A stretch of DNA of 64,000 nucleotides, from contig CAIYJE010000189.1 in NCBI GenBank assembly GCA_903926465.1, positions 1-64,000 of the forward strand. Reading direction: 5' to 3'. The translations under genes were made by a program, and so were the position numbers. This document shows positions 18,451-30,350 of the stretch, one piece after another. This DNA is from an uncultured Planctomycetales bacterium (lineage in GTDB: Bacteria; Planctomycetota; Planctomycetia; Isosphaerales; Isosphaeraceae). The notes beneath the pieces were generated by a model. That model had not been told where the DNA came from. It was given only the letters and a program-made list of their open reading frames with translations, and ran no database searches. Each line of letters starts with the position of its first letter. The first letter of the stretch is position 1.

Positions 18451-18702
18451 GGGACATGTGGCCGGCGGCGGCCCCCAGGAGAGTGACAGCCCATGCCATT
18501 GATCTGGTAAGCCAGTAGGGCGGGGGCTATATTTTAGTTCTGTGTTTGCCCACTTTGGCCGACGAATCATTCTGCGTCCAGGGGTTGTTCTCCCTCGCCC
18601 AACTGCGAGGGAGGCTCTTCACAGAGCCGGCCCCTACGCGGAATTGGCCTTTTCTGATCCTGGGTTTCCGCAAATCGGCCCAGGTCATCCAGACCGACGC
18701 GG

Positions 18703-19728
18703 ATGCCCATGAGTTCTAGCCAGCTTTCTCCCGTCCCGAAGACGGTGTCTTTACTGGGCGTTCAGATTCTGGGCACGGGAAGCTACGTACCCGATCGGGT
18801 TGTGTCCAATGAGGACCTTCGCGAACTGTACGGCTTTGAACCAGACTGGATCGTGAACCGGACCGGAATTCACGAACGGCGGTTTGCTGCGCCCCACCAG
18901 GCCACCAGCGACCTCTGCCTGATTGCAGCCCAGCGCTGCCTGAAGGCCGCCGACGTTGATCCCTCGGAAATCGACCTGGTGATTGTGGGAACCATGACCC
19001 CGGACATGAGTTTCCCGTCCACGGCCTGCCTGCTTCAAGATCGGATGAAGCTGCCATGCGCCGGGTTTGACCTGCAAGCCGCCTGCGCGGGGTTCATTTA
19101 CGCCCTGATTGTGGGCTGCCAGTTTATCAAGGCGGGAACCTGCAAGCGGGTTCTGGTGGTGGGTGGAGATACGAACAGCCGGGTGATCAATCCCCACGAT
19201 CCCAAGAGTTTTCCGCTGTTTGGCGATGGTGCGGGGGCCGTGGTGCTTGCGCCTGGCGAGCCAGATCAGGGGATGGTGGCGTACCAGTTTGGTGCCGACG
19301 GATCGGGTGGCGACCTTTTGAATCGCCCAGCCTGCGGGAGCCGGCTGCCGGCCTCGGTGGAAGCCCTGGAGCAGGGGTTGCAGTACCTGACGATGGACGG
19401 ACGGGCCGTGTTCAAGTGGGCCGTCCGGATGCTGGCCGACACAACCAACGCGGTGCTGAACCACGCCGGGGTACCCGTTGAAGATGTGCGCTGGTTCATT
19501 CCGCATCAGGCCAACATCCGGATCATCCACGCGGCCACCGATGTGCTAAACATCAACCGGGATAACGTTTTCAAAAACCTGGACAAGTACGGGAACACCT
19601 CCGGTGGCTCCATTCCCATTGCGCTCGACGAGGTCGTTCGCTCTGGCGGTGTCAAACGAGGTGACCTCTTGCTCACGTCTGGCTTTGGCGCGGGGCTGAC
19701 CTGGGGTACCGCACTCTGGCGTTGGTAA
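18703..19728 (+). CDS. fabH: 3-oxoacyl-ACP synthase III
   Basis: Starts fatty acid synthesis by condensing acetyl-CoA with malonyl-ACP. It has 341 residues, close to the usual 320-335. The catalytic triad is present: Cys128 in DLQAACAGFIYAL, His in WFIPHQANIRI (about 267) and Asn in NLDKYGNTSGGSIPIAL (about 297). The N-terminus GTGSYVPDRVVSNEDL and the WIVNRTGIHERR motif are typical. Two nearby Met codons (residues 1 and 3) could start. No other fab gene is next to it. Confidence 0.95.
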   Translation: MPMSSSQLSPVPKTVSLLGVQILGTGSYVPDRVVSNEDLRELYGFEPDWIVNRTGIHERRFAAPHQATSDLCLIAAQRCLKAADVDPSEIDLVIVGTMTPDMSFPSTACLLQDRMKLPCAGFDLQAACAGFIYALIVGCQFIKAGTCKRVLVVGGDTNSRVINPHDPKSFPLFGDGAGAVVLAPGEPDQGMVAYQFGADGSGGDLLNRPACGSRLPASVEALEQGLQYLTMDGRAVFKWAVRMLADTTNAVLNHAGVPVEDVRWFIPHQANIRIIHAATDVLNINRDNVFKNLDKYGNTSGGSIPIALDEVVRSGGVKRGDLLLTSGFGAGLTWGTALWRW

Positions 19729-19838
19729 GCCTTGCCTGGCCCTGTTTAGTATTGCGTTTGGACCCTGGCCAAGCCACCCACCGCCGCTGGTCTTTGATTC
19801 CGAGCGAGACTTTTCACATGTTCTCTTGCGACTCTGGC

Positions 19839-19920
19839 GGTTCACAATTGGGTTGCAACTGTGAGACCGCCGACCTCGGCGGTCTCTTGGGCTTGTCCTT
19901 ATGGGCAATCCCATCGTAAG
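19839..19920. repeat. Palindromic repeat family D, copy 2
   Basis: Left arm GGTTCACAATTGGGTTGCAA, inner perfect hairpin GAGACCGCC-GACCTC-GGCGGTCTC (19863-19886), right arm GGGCAATCCCATCGTAAG. It lies between fabH and leuS, where it could also act as a fabH terminator-like structure. Confidence 0.8.
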
Positions 19921-19984
19921 TCGCTCATTGTGCCGCCGTGCGCCCGGTTGCCCGAACCCAGTTCCGTAGCAGAGAATCTTCAAC

Positions 19985-22885
<2,901 letters not shown>

Positions 22886-22904
22886 CGCCCTGGCTGGCTT
22901 TTAT

Positions 22905-22958
22905 GTCATGGATGACTCCGGAGGATGTCATCCATGACCAGCAGCTTTTCAAGCTGCT
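22905..22958. terminator. Two consecutive perfect hairpins after leuS
   Basis: GTCATGGATGAC pairs with GTCATCCATGAC (22905-22938) and is followed at once by AGCAGCTT-TTC-AAGCTGCT (22940-22958). They begin 20 bases after the leuS stop. There is no U-tract, so termination is only probable. Confidence 0.5.
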
Positions 22959-23029
22959 TGCTCTGGATCGGCTGGCTTGAGCAACGCAAACAGAGTTATG
23001 CCAAGAACCTTATGGAAACAAAGTTAGGA

Positions 23030-23063
23030 ATGGACGGTATGGACCGCATGGACGGTATGGACC
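23030..23063 (+). repeat. Tandem ATGGACGGTATGGACC
   Basis: Two copies of ATGGACGGTATGGACC separated by GC, in the 412-base gene-free stretch between leuS and the Hsp70 gene. A partly complementary piece (GTCCATAAGGTCCATTC) follows at about 23100. Confidence 0.7.
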
Positions 23064-23297
23064 AGGAGTAAACCAAGCCAGCTTTTAATTTGCATTCCTG
23101 TCCATAAGGTCCATTCTTATCCTGAAATTCCTGGGCGTATTTTGTTTTTGCCTCTCAACACGAAAGCGTAATCGGAAGCAAATCACTTCTGCTCCACGGG
23201 TCAACAGTCGGCCGATTTCCGGTCTATCGCTTATACTTGAGCGAATGTGCCAGCGGCCTGGCCCACGCTTCTGAACCACGGCCATTGATAATTTTCC

Positions 23298-26183
23298 ATG
23301 TCACGCTCTCGTTTTATCGTCGGCATCGATCTGGGTACCACCAACTGCGCCGTGGCCTATGTGGATACCAAGGGGCGGGAACGACCGACGGCGGAAATCC
23401 ATCCGTTCCCGGTTCCGCAACTGGTTGCGCCCGGAGAGTGCAAGCCAAGGCCGATGCTGCCCTCGTTCCTGTACCTGCCCGGCACGCATGAACTGCCCCC
23501 AGGCTCGGCCACGCTCCCCTGGAATGAGGGCGCCGATCGGATTGTGGGTGAATTCGCGCGGGTGCAAGGGGCGCGGGTCCCCTCGCACCTGGTCTCCAGC
23601 GCCAAGAGCTGGCTCTGCCACTCGGGCGTTGATCGAGAGGCCGACATTCTGCCCTGGGGTGCGCCACCGGAAGCGCGTCGAGTTTCTCCGGTCGAGGCCT
23701 CGGCAGAGTACCTCCGCCATATCCGAGACGCCTGGAACTTCACGCACGCCCAAGATCAGGAAGCGGCTCGGCTTGAGGAACAAGAGGTTGTTCTAACCGT
23801 GCCCGCCTCATTTGATGAAGCGGCCAGAGAACTGACCGTGGCAGCGGCTCGGCTTGCTGGCTTCAAATCGTTGACGTTGCTAGAGGAACCGCAAGCGGCA
23901 TTCTACTGCTGGATTGTGACCCACCAGGCGGGTTGGCAGCGCCAGGTGCGTGGCGGGGAACTGATCCTGGTTTGCGATATCGGCGGCGGAACCACCGACT
24001 TCAGCCTGATCACGGTGATCGAAACCCCAGAGGGGCCGGGGTTCAGGCGGGTGGCCGTGGGCGATCACCTGATGCTGGGTGGCGATAACATGGATCTGGC
24101 CCTGGCGCACCGGGTAGAAGCCAAGCTCGGTGGGGTGAAGCTGGACGCCGAACAGTGGAGTGCGCTCCGGTTCGCGTGCCGGACGGCCAAGGAGAAGCTG
24201 CTGGAGGAAGGGCGTGCGCACGAGCGCTGGCCGGTTACCATTGCCGGCCGCGGCTCACGCGTAATTGGGGGTAGCTTGCAGTCTGAACTGACCAGAGCCG
24301 AGGTCGAGGAAATTGTTCTGGATGGTTTTTACCCCATCGTTCAGGGGGATGAAGAGCCCAGAAAGGCCGGCAGAAGCGGGTTGCAGGAATTTGGCCTGCC
24401 GTTCGTCTCTGACCCCGCCATCCCTCGCCATCTTGCGGCCTTTCTGCGCAGGCATAAGAACGATCAGGCTCAACTGGGAGACCAAGCCGCCCAGCAGTCC
24501 CAGCATCCGGGTCGGCCAGACGCCATCTTGTTCAATGGGGGAGCGCTCACTCCTGAAGTGGTTCGCCAGCGAATTGTGGACGTGGTGGGCTCTTGGTTCC
24601 CGGAAGTAGGACAAGACCGGTTCACGCCTCGCGTTCTGTCGAACGAGTCGCTCGACCTTGCTGTGGCGGTTGGCGCTGCGTACTACGGAGTGGTGCGCCG
24701 TGGCGGTGGAATTCGGATTGGTGGCGGGACAGCGCGGGCTTTCTATGTGGGATTTGAATCAGAAACGGCGGCGGCGGCCCAAACGCCCTGGCTATGCGTG
24801 GTCCCTCGCGATGCCGAGGAAGGGGACGAGACCGAGATCAAGGGCCGAGATTTTGAAATGCTCATGGGTCAGCGCGTCTCGTTTCCGCTGGCCTCCAGCT
24901 CTGTCAGGGCCACCGATCGGCCTGGTGACCTGATTCCAGACGATCCAGACACCGTGCTGCCACTGCCTCCGCTGGTCGGAGAAATGCGTGTGGGCCGCAA
25001 GGCCAAGGCGGAACGCGTTCCCGTTCGGCTCGCCGCGCGCGTGACGGAAATCGGCACCATCGAACTCTGGTGCCATAGCCGGACCGATGAGCGGCGGTGG
25101 AGGCTCCAGATCCAGGTTCGCACGCCCGACCGTGCCCGCTCGGCCGATAGTGCCAAGGCCCAAAGCGCGGGCCCACCCGCCGATACCGTGGTGCTTGAGC
25201 AAGCGTTGATTGATCGGGCCAGCTCCGCCATTCAGACTGCGTTCGGGCCCAGCCCCGGCGAGGCAGGTCCAAGCCGCCTGGTGAAGCTATTGGAAGAAGC
25301 CCTGGACATCGGCCGGGACCAGTGGCCTCCCTCTGCGCTCAGGGCGCTTTGGGAACCGCTTAAAGAGGTCAGCGAGTCTCGGAACCGTTCGCCCCAGTAT
25401 GAAACTCGCTGGTTGAATTTGGTTGGCTATTGCCTGAGGCCGGGTACCGGTTTCCCGCTGGATGAATCTCGCATGAAGGCGCTCTGGCCCACCTGGCACC
25501 AGGGGGTGAAGCACGTCAAGGAATCTCAATGCTGGGTTGAGTGGTGGATCCTTTGGCGAAGGCTGGCCGCCGGCCTGAACCGGGTGCATCACGAAGAGAT
25601 CCACCGGCGCATTCTTCCGTTCCTGCTACCGGCCAAGGGGACCAGCCCGGCCAAGAAGGCGAACCGGCCCAGGCCGGAACCTCACGAACTGAGTGAAATG
25701 TGGCGCTGCGCGAGCAGCCTGGAACGGCTCTCGGCACCGTTCAAGGAGCCTCTGGGAGATTCGCTTGCCAGAGAACTTGGCCGACCTGCCCCAGGCGCTC
25801 ACACGCTTTGGTGTCTGGGCCGGCTTGGGACCCGCGTGCCGCTGTACGCCCCGGCCAACACCGTGGTTCACCCGCAAAATGTCACCCCGTGGGTGGAAGC
25901 GATCCTGGTTTATCCGTTGAACAGCAGCCGGGAGAGCAAAGACGCCATCTTTGCGCTTAGCCAGATGGCCCAGGTGTCTGGCGACCGGGCACGCGACCTA
26001 CCCGATTCGCTTCGTGAACAGGTTGTGGAGCGGCTACTGGCGCTGGGGGCCGACGAAGCGACGGTGCGCCCGGTGCGTGAATATCACGAAGTCGAACGCA
26101 GCCAGCAGAACCAGGCACTTGGCGATGCGTTACCCGTGGGCCTTCGGCTCCGGGTCGACCCGAGCGATGGCCCCACGGAGTAA
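23298..26183 (+). CDS. Hsp70-family chaperone with long C-terminal DUF3731-type region
   Basis: A 961-residue protein. The N-terminal actin-like ATPase starts FIVGIDLGTTNCAVAYVDT (phosphate 1) and has CDIGGGTTDFSLIT (phosphate 2, about residue 225) and FNGGALTPEVVRQRI (adenosine site region). Instead of the short DnaK substrate-binding domain, a long region (about 480-961) is present, with a beta-rich part and then a helical part containing SRNRSPQYETRWLNLVGYCL and LWCLGRLGTRVPLYAP; this matches the Hsp70 subgroup annotated with DUF3731. The substrate is unknown. No DnaJ or GrpE gene is adjacent. The stop is 10 bases from the end of the convergent DUF1559 gene. Confidence 0.88.
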   Translation: MSRSRFIVGIDLGTTNCAVAYVDTKGRERPTAEIHPFPVPQLVAPGECKPRPMLPSFLYLPGTHELPPGSATLPWNEGADRIVGEFARVQGARVPSHLVSSAKSWLCHSGVDREADILPWGAPPEARRVSPVEASAEYLRHIRDAWNFTHAQDQEAARLEEQEVVLTVPASFDEAARELTVAAARLAGFKSLTLLEEPQAAFYCWIVTHQAGWQRQVRGGELILVCDIGGGTTDFSLITVIETPEGPGFRRVAVGDHLMLGGDNMDLALAHRVEAKLGGVKLDAEQWSALRFACRTAKEKLLEEGRAHERWPVTIAGRGSRVIGGSLQSELTRAEVEEIVLDGFYPIVQGDEEPRKAGRSGLQEFGLPFVSDPAIPRHLAAFLRRHKNDQAQLGDQAAQQSQHPGRPDAILFNGGALTPEVVRQRIVDVVGSWFPEVGQDRFTPRVLSNESLDLAVAVGAAYYGVVRRGGGIRIGGGTARAFYVGFESETAAAAQTPWLCVVPRDAEEGDETEIKGRDFEMLMGQRVSFPLASSSVRATDRPGDLIPDDPDTVLPLPPLVGEMRVGRKAKAERVPVRLAARVTEIGTIELWCHSRTDERRWRLQIQVRTPDRARSADSAKAQSAGPPADTVVLEQALIDRASSAIQTAFGPSPGEAGPSRLVKLLEEALDIGRDQWPPSALRALWEPLKEVSESRNRSPQYETRWLNLVGYCLRPGTGFPLDESRMKALWPTWHQGVKHVKESQCWVEWWILWRRLAAGLNRVHHEEIHRRILPFLLPAKGTSPAKKANRPRPEPHELSEMWRCASSLERLSAPFKEPLGDSLARELGRPAPGAHTLWCLGRLGTRVPLYAPANTVVHPQNVTPWVEAILVYPLNSSRESKDAIFALSQMAQVSGDRARDLPDSLREQVVERLLALGADEATVRPVREYHEVERSQQNQALGDALPVGLRLRVDPSDGPTE

Positions 26184-26192
26184 AGCTGTCTG

Positions 26193-27158
26193 TCAATAAT
26201 CGCTGCTGCTCAGTACCTCACCGCCAGACCGTGTGGCCAGGGCCCGGTAAGGCATTGGATTGATGGAATCTTTGATCGGTCGAACCGAGCCGTCTCCCAT
26301 CAAGAAGTTCACAGCGCCCGGGTGGCGGCTCCAGTAATCTTCCACATGCGCTCGGGGGTTGTTGGGGGTACGATTTCCATCGCTCAAACCGACCGGCCCC
26401 AGAACCTGAACCCAGCACTGCTCGGCGTCGGCATGAAACGTGTCGGTTCCCCCTTCAAATGAAGAGGTGTTGAACAGCCAGCCGCCAATGCTCCGCGCGG
26501 TCCAGGTTACATAGCTCAGGTTGTGGCTACGTTCGCCCACCATGAACGTGTTGGTGGTTCCATCAGTAATATCGGCGATCCCCACGCGGCTGTTCCGGAA
26601 GAAGATCCCGGTCCCACGCCCGGGCGCGGCTCCCACCTCGCCCACGCCGTACATTCCCACGTAATTGCCGCCGGCTGCTGTATCCACCGTGGCGGTATTT
26701 GCCTGGTTACGAATTGGTACCAGCGCCAGGGTGTTGTCAGACGGGCACAGGTAGTTGCTTACCTTGGTCACGCTGGCCGTATCGTTTTCGTGATAGTGAA
26801 TCGAGAGGTTGAAATTGATTGCGTTAAACAACGGGCTTTGTTCCAGCTGGGGCAAGATCATCGTGCCCCATGCCCAGCCGCTTCCCGTGTCATTCTGCGC
26901 GGTGAACGGGTTATCGTTCGCCGGTGTGAACGCACTCACATAACCGGGCGGAAACGTATTGTGCTGATCATGGTAGGTATGAAGCCCAATCCCGATCTGT
27001 TTCAGGTTATTGGTGCACTGGGCACGCCTGGCGGCCTCGCGTGCCGCCTGAACGGCAGGCAACAAGAGCGACACCAGAACACCAATGATTGAGATCACAA
27101 CCAGCAGTTCGATCAGCGTGAAGCCAACCCGCCGGGGCCCGGAAATCCTGGAATGCAT
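26193..27158 (-). CDS. DUF1559 protein with type IV pilin-like N-terminus
   Basis: A 321-residue protein of the large planctomycete DUF1559 family. The start MHSRISGPRRVGFTLIELLV (GGAG 8 bases upstream) gives a prepilin leader with the G-FTLIE processing site and a hydrophobic helix ending in LLLPAVQAAREAARRAQC. The following CTNNLKQIGIGLHTYHDQH and the C-terminal NFLMGDGSVRPIKDSI (the H-X9-DG-type end) are family hallmarks. It is probably exported and assembled or anchored at the envelope through a pilin-type pathway; the precise role is unknown. A small His-rich gene lies upstream on the same strand. Confidence 0.93.
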   Translation of the reverse strand: MHSRISGPRRVGFTLIELLVVISIIGVLVSLLLPAVQAAREAARRAQCTNNLKQIGIGLHTYHDQHNTFPPGYVSAFTPANDNPFTAQNDTGSGWAWGTMILPQLEQSPLFNAINFNLSIHYHENDTASVTKVSNYLCPSDNTLALVPIRNQANTATVDTAAGGNYVGMYGVGEVGAAPGRGTGIFFRNSRVGIADITDGTTNTFMVGERSHNLSYVTWTARSIGGWLFNTSSFEGGTDTFHADAEQCWVQVLGPVGLSDGNRTPNNPRAHVEDYWSRHPGAVNFLMGDGSVRPIKDSINPMPYRALATRSGGEVLSSSDY

Positions 27159-27373
27159 GAAAAAACTCCACGGACCGGGAGCGCAAGCAAGTGGGCGCGT
27201 CACCAATCCGGCAAGACAAGGTGGGACAAAGCAAACGCGTATGGAAGCCGTTTCAAAACCAGGGCGGCTCACAGTCCGGCCAGTTTCAGGTGATGAAAGC
27301 CACTTCAGTTTGAATTTGCCGCCGCGCTTGGCCCTTCAATTACGGGCAAGCGGTCGTGCGGCCTTGAAACGCG

Positions 27374-27742
27374 TTAGCTTCTGGGCGGTCCCCTTGAAGA
27401 GTAATTCCAGATAAACGTGCAGCCAGAGCCGGCCACCTGTTCAAGATGCCGGTCGTCAGTCAGGGTGGCCAGATCGAACCGAAACTCAGCGGGAGCAATT
27501 GGCTCCATGCGGTCCTGGCACGCCAGGCACCGATGATCCACATGACTCAGGTCAGGCGCATCGGCGTGGCTGGCCCAGTGCAGGCCGGCCCCATTGCAAT
27601 CTTCCAGGGCTTGCGGAGCCCGGTCGGCCGAACCATGGTGATCATGAAGTGATGGCAAAAGCGCTGTCGAAAGGGCATAGATCAGCCCTATCAACATCCG
27701 CAGGCAAGATCGCCTCGGCACTTTTGCGTGAAAATCACCCAT
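27374..27742 (-). CDS. Small His/Cys-containing exported protein
   Basis: A 122-residue protein starting MGDFHAKVPRRSCLRMLIGL. A signal-like hydrophobic segment (MLIGLIYALSTALLPSLH) is followed by HDHHGSADR, then HWASHADAPDLSHVDHRCLAC and a C-terminal Cys near GSGCTFIW. The His and Cys clusters suggest metal binding, loosely like DUF2946-type periplasmic proteins; this is not a firm match. It lies 215 bases upstream of the DUF1559 gene on the same strand. Confidence 0.55.
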   Translation of the reverse strand: MGDFHAKVPRRSCLRMLIGLIYALSTALLPSLHDHHGSADRAPQALEDCNGAGLHWASHADAPDLSHVDHRCLACQDRMEPIAPAEFRFDLATLTDDRHLEQVAGSGCTFIWNYSSRGPPRS

Positions 27743-27841
27743 GATGAACGATCTAAAGTTCCGCGCGGAATTCGTCAAGCACAAGTTGCAGCCATCTCAG
27801 GCGGTTGCGTTTATGGTTTCACCCGGGTGAGGTGGCGTCAA

Positions 27842-27880
27842 GTGGTGACCCTCTCATGAACCAAATTCGAGGGTCACCAC
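27842..27880. terminator. Probable terminator hairpin after the thioredoxin/NHL gene
   Basis: A perfect 12-bp stem GTGGTGACCCTC/GAGGGTCACCAC with a 15-base loop, starting 12 bases after the stop of the gene at 27893. There is no clear U-tract on either side. Confidence 0.55.
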
Positions 27881-27892
27881 GCTTCGCGATCG

Positions 27893-30076
27893 TTATTTGA
27901 CACCTGGTTCCTGCGCAGCTTCCGATGCCACAGGAGCCACGGCATCGTGAGTGCTCAGCTCAATTCCCTTGGCGCCGCCCGCCACAAAGTGGACCGGAAT
28001 TTCCCAGACGTAGTTCCTGGGCCGACAGAGCCCAGCTCCCTCCTTCTTGCACTCAAAAGAAGAGACCGAGAACCGAAGGTTCAGCACATCGCCCGGTTTG
28101 GGTGCGGCCGCCAGCGGCACGTTAACCAGAAACTCTGCCGCGGGCGGATGGATCTCTTGCCCGGTCGCAGAGATTTTCAAGGCATCCAGGGCCTGGGGCT
28201 GTTCTGGAGCCTCTAGCAACGCGGGCATCGGGGCATCTGCGTTGATCTCAAACCCCTGGGGCAGCTCGATCTTGACGTTGAGCGTGAACTCCTGGGTCGG
28301 CGCAACCTCAGCCTTTGCCAGCTTGACCACCGCCGCGCGTGCGAATTTGGGCTTGGACTTCACCGGCCGAGGGGCTTCGACGCCACTCAGTGGCAGAGTT
28401 CGCACCTTGCGGGTGCCTCGCTCGATCACGCGAACCGCATGGTTATTCGTATCCGCCACAAACAGCAGGTCGCCGGCCACGGAAACGCCACCCGGTTCGT
28501 CAAACAGCGGTGGATCATCAGACTGACCGGCCGTCTTGGTGCCCGCGTAGGTCACCACTTCGCACTTCTTGGGGTCGAACCCGCCCCACTTGGCGTCTGC
28601 CGCCAGGGTGATTTCCTTGACCTTGTTGTTATAGGAGTCGGCCACGTACACCTTGCCATCGGCAAATGCCACACCCAAGCAGTGCTGAAGGCGGGCGGTA
28701 TGACCGGCCGCATCCTTGTCACCAAAGGCGAACAGGCTCATCCCCTGGGGAAGGTCATGGGTGCCGGCAATGGTGGAAACCTTGGACGATTCGTCCAGGC
28801 CCACGGCTCGCACGGCCGATCCTTCGGAATCGGCCACAAAGAGGGTCTTTCCGTCGGTGGCAAGCCCGCTCGGCTGAGCAAAGGCCGCTTCGCTCTTGTC
28901 CCCGTCCTGAATATCTTCTCGGCCGGTGCCCGCCCAGGGCCCAATGGTCCCCTGTTCAAGGTCCAGTTTCCAGATCTGGTGGTTGCCGGCCATGGCCACG
29001 GCCAGCGTGTTTGCGCCCATGGGAATCACGTCCCAGGGGCTGTTCAGGGGGGTCTCAATGGCTTTGCTGGTGCCTGATCGCTTGAAAACCTGCTTGCCGG
29101 TTCCGGCCACGGTTCTGACCTGCTTGGCTTCCAGGTCAATCTCTCGGATGGCGTGGTTCTCTACGTCGGCCACATACAGCTTGCCTTGCAGCAGGCAGAG
29201 CCCCTGCGGGCGGTTGAACTGCGCGGCCTCGAACGCACCATCTTTCAGGCCATTGCCGCCGTTGCCAATGGTCAGAAGGTGTTTGCCATCCAGGGTGGTA
29301 GCAATAATGCGGTTATGGCCGGTATCGGTAATAAACAGGCGATTGTTCGCGGGGTCAGCCAGAATTTTCCCTGGGTAAAGCAGGGGCCCTTGGTGTGGCT
29401 TCTCGCTCTCTGGGAAAAAGGTCAGGGGCTCGGAATTCAAGATTCCCTTCTTCTTGGCCTCGGCAATCTTCTTTTCAATCACCTGATCCAGCAGGGCTCG
29501 GTTTCCTTCGCCAGGCGCAGCCCCCACATATTCACCGGCCGCATCAATCACCACGATGGTAGGCCAGGAGTTCACGTCGAATCGGTTCCAGAGAACCTGA
29601 TTGGCGTCGTTGATAATCGGATGCTTGATCCGGTATTCGGCCACCTTCTTGCGAATATTATCGGTGACTTTTTCGGCCTCGAACTTGGCCGTATGTACCC
29701 CAATAACCACCAGTTCATTGGGGTATTTCTTTTCCAGGTACTCCAGGTCGGGCAAGACGTGGTGGCAATTGATGCAGCAGTAGGTCCAGAAGTCGAGCAA
29801 GACGATTTTGCCACGCAGGTCCTGGAGGTGGATGGGGCCCGAGGTATTGATCCAGTCCACGCCTCCCTCAAGTCCGCCTGGAATCGCATGATCCTCTTGG
29901 TCGGCTTCGCCCTTCTGGGCCATCAGGTTGGCGGCCAAACCGGTCCGCAGGGCGGTTCCTGCTTGCGACTGGGAATGGGGGGCGTGCTGGCAAATGAACC
30001 CTGCCAGGATCAGGAGCGGAAAACCGGCGTTCCGGATCCAAAACGCCAGTCCATAGTTCCATCCACGGTGACTCAT
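27893..30076 (-). CDS. Exported thioredoxin-like/NHL-repeat protein
   Basis: A 727-residue protein resembling NHLRC2-type proteins. It has a signal-like hydrophobic N-terminus (residues 10-32). Residues 75-200 form a TlpA/thioredoxin-like domain with the active-site Cys101-Ile-Asn-Cys104 in WTYCCINC. Residues 220-570 contain repeated NHL/beta-propeller blades (NRLFITDTGHNRIIATTLDG, KLYVADVENHAIREIDLE, LLFVADTNNHAVRVIERG). Residues 580-700 resemble a DsbD-like beta domain with Cys residues in FECKKEGAGLCRPRNY. It is probably a periplasmic redox protein; the substrate is unknown. It stands alone. Confidence 0.85.
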   Translation of the reverse strand: MSHRGWNYGLAFWIRNAGFPLLILAGFICQHAPHSQSQAGTALRTGLAANLMAQKGEADQEDHAIPGGLEGGVDWINTSGPIHLQDLRGKIVLLDFWTYCCINCHHVLPDLEYLEKKYPNELVVIGVHTAKFEAEKVTDNIRKKVAEYRIKHPIINDANQVLWNRFDVNSWPTIVVIDAAGEYVGAAPGEGNRALLDQVIEKKIAEAKKKGILNSEPLTFFPESEKPHQGPLLYPGKILADPANNRLFITDTGHNRIIATTLDGKHLLTIGNGGNGLKDGAFEAAQFNRPQGLCLLQGKLYVADVENHAIREIDLEAKQVRTVAGTGKQVFKRSGTSKAIETPLNSPWDVIPMGANTLAVAMAGNHQIWKLDLEQGTIGPWAGTGREDIQDGDKSEAAFAQPSGLATDGKTLFVADSEGSAVRAVGLDESSKVSTIAGTHDLPQGMSLFAFGDKDAAGHTARLQHCLGVAFADGKVYVADSYNNKVKEITLAADAKWGGFDPKKCEVVTYAGTKTAGQSDDPPLFDEPGGVSVAGDLLFVADTNNHAVRVIERGTRKVRTLPLSGVEAPRPVKSKPKFARAAVVKLAKAEVAPTQEFTLNVKIELPQGFEINADAPMPALLEAPEQPQALDALKISATGQEIHPPAAEFLVNVPLAAAPKPGDVLNLRFSVSSFECKKEGAGLCRPRNYVWEIPVHFVAGGAKGIELSTHDAVAPVASEAAQEPGVK

Positions 30077-30350
30077 GAATTCTGCTCCTGGTTAACCTGG
30101 CCGCTTGGCCAGAACTTTGAAACCACTTTCGTCGGATTGTATTCTCCCATCCCCCCTGAGGCGATGCCTTTCCGTCATATGGCCGGGGGTTGGGGCATGA
30201 ACCGGAACTCCGGAAATGATGACGCTGGAAAGCTGGCTGTGTTAATTTAGTGAAGACTGGCCATTGAACTGCTGGCGGGAGAGCCCCATCCCGTCATGTT
30301 GCTGGCCTGGAAAACCTGGTTCAACGGGGGTGGGAACGTGGTTTTGATCC

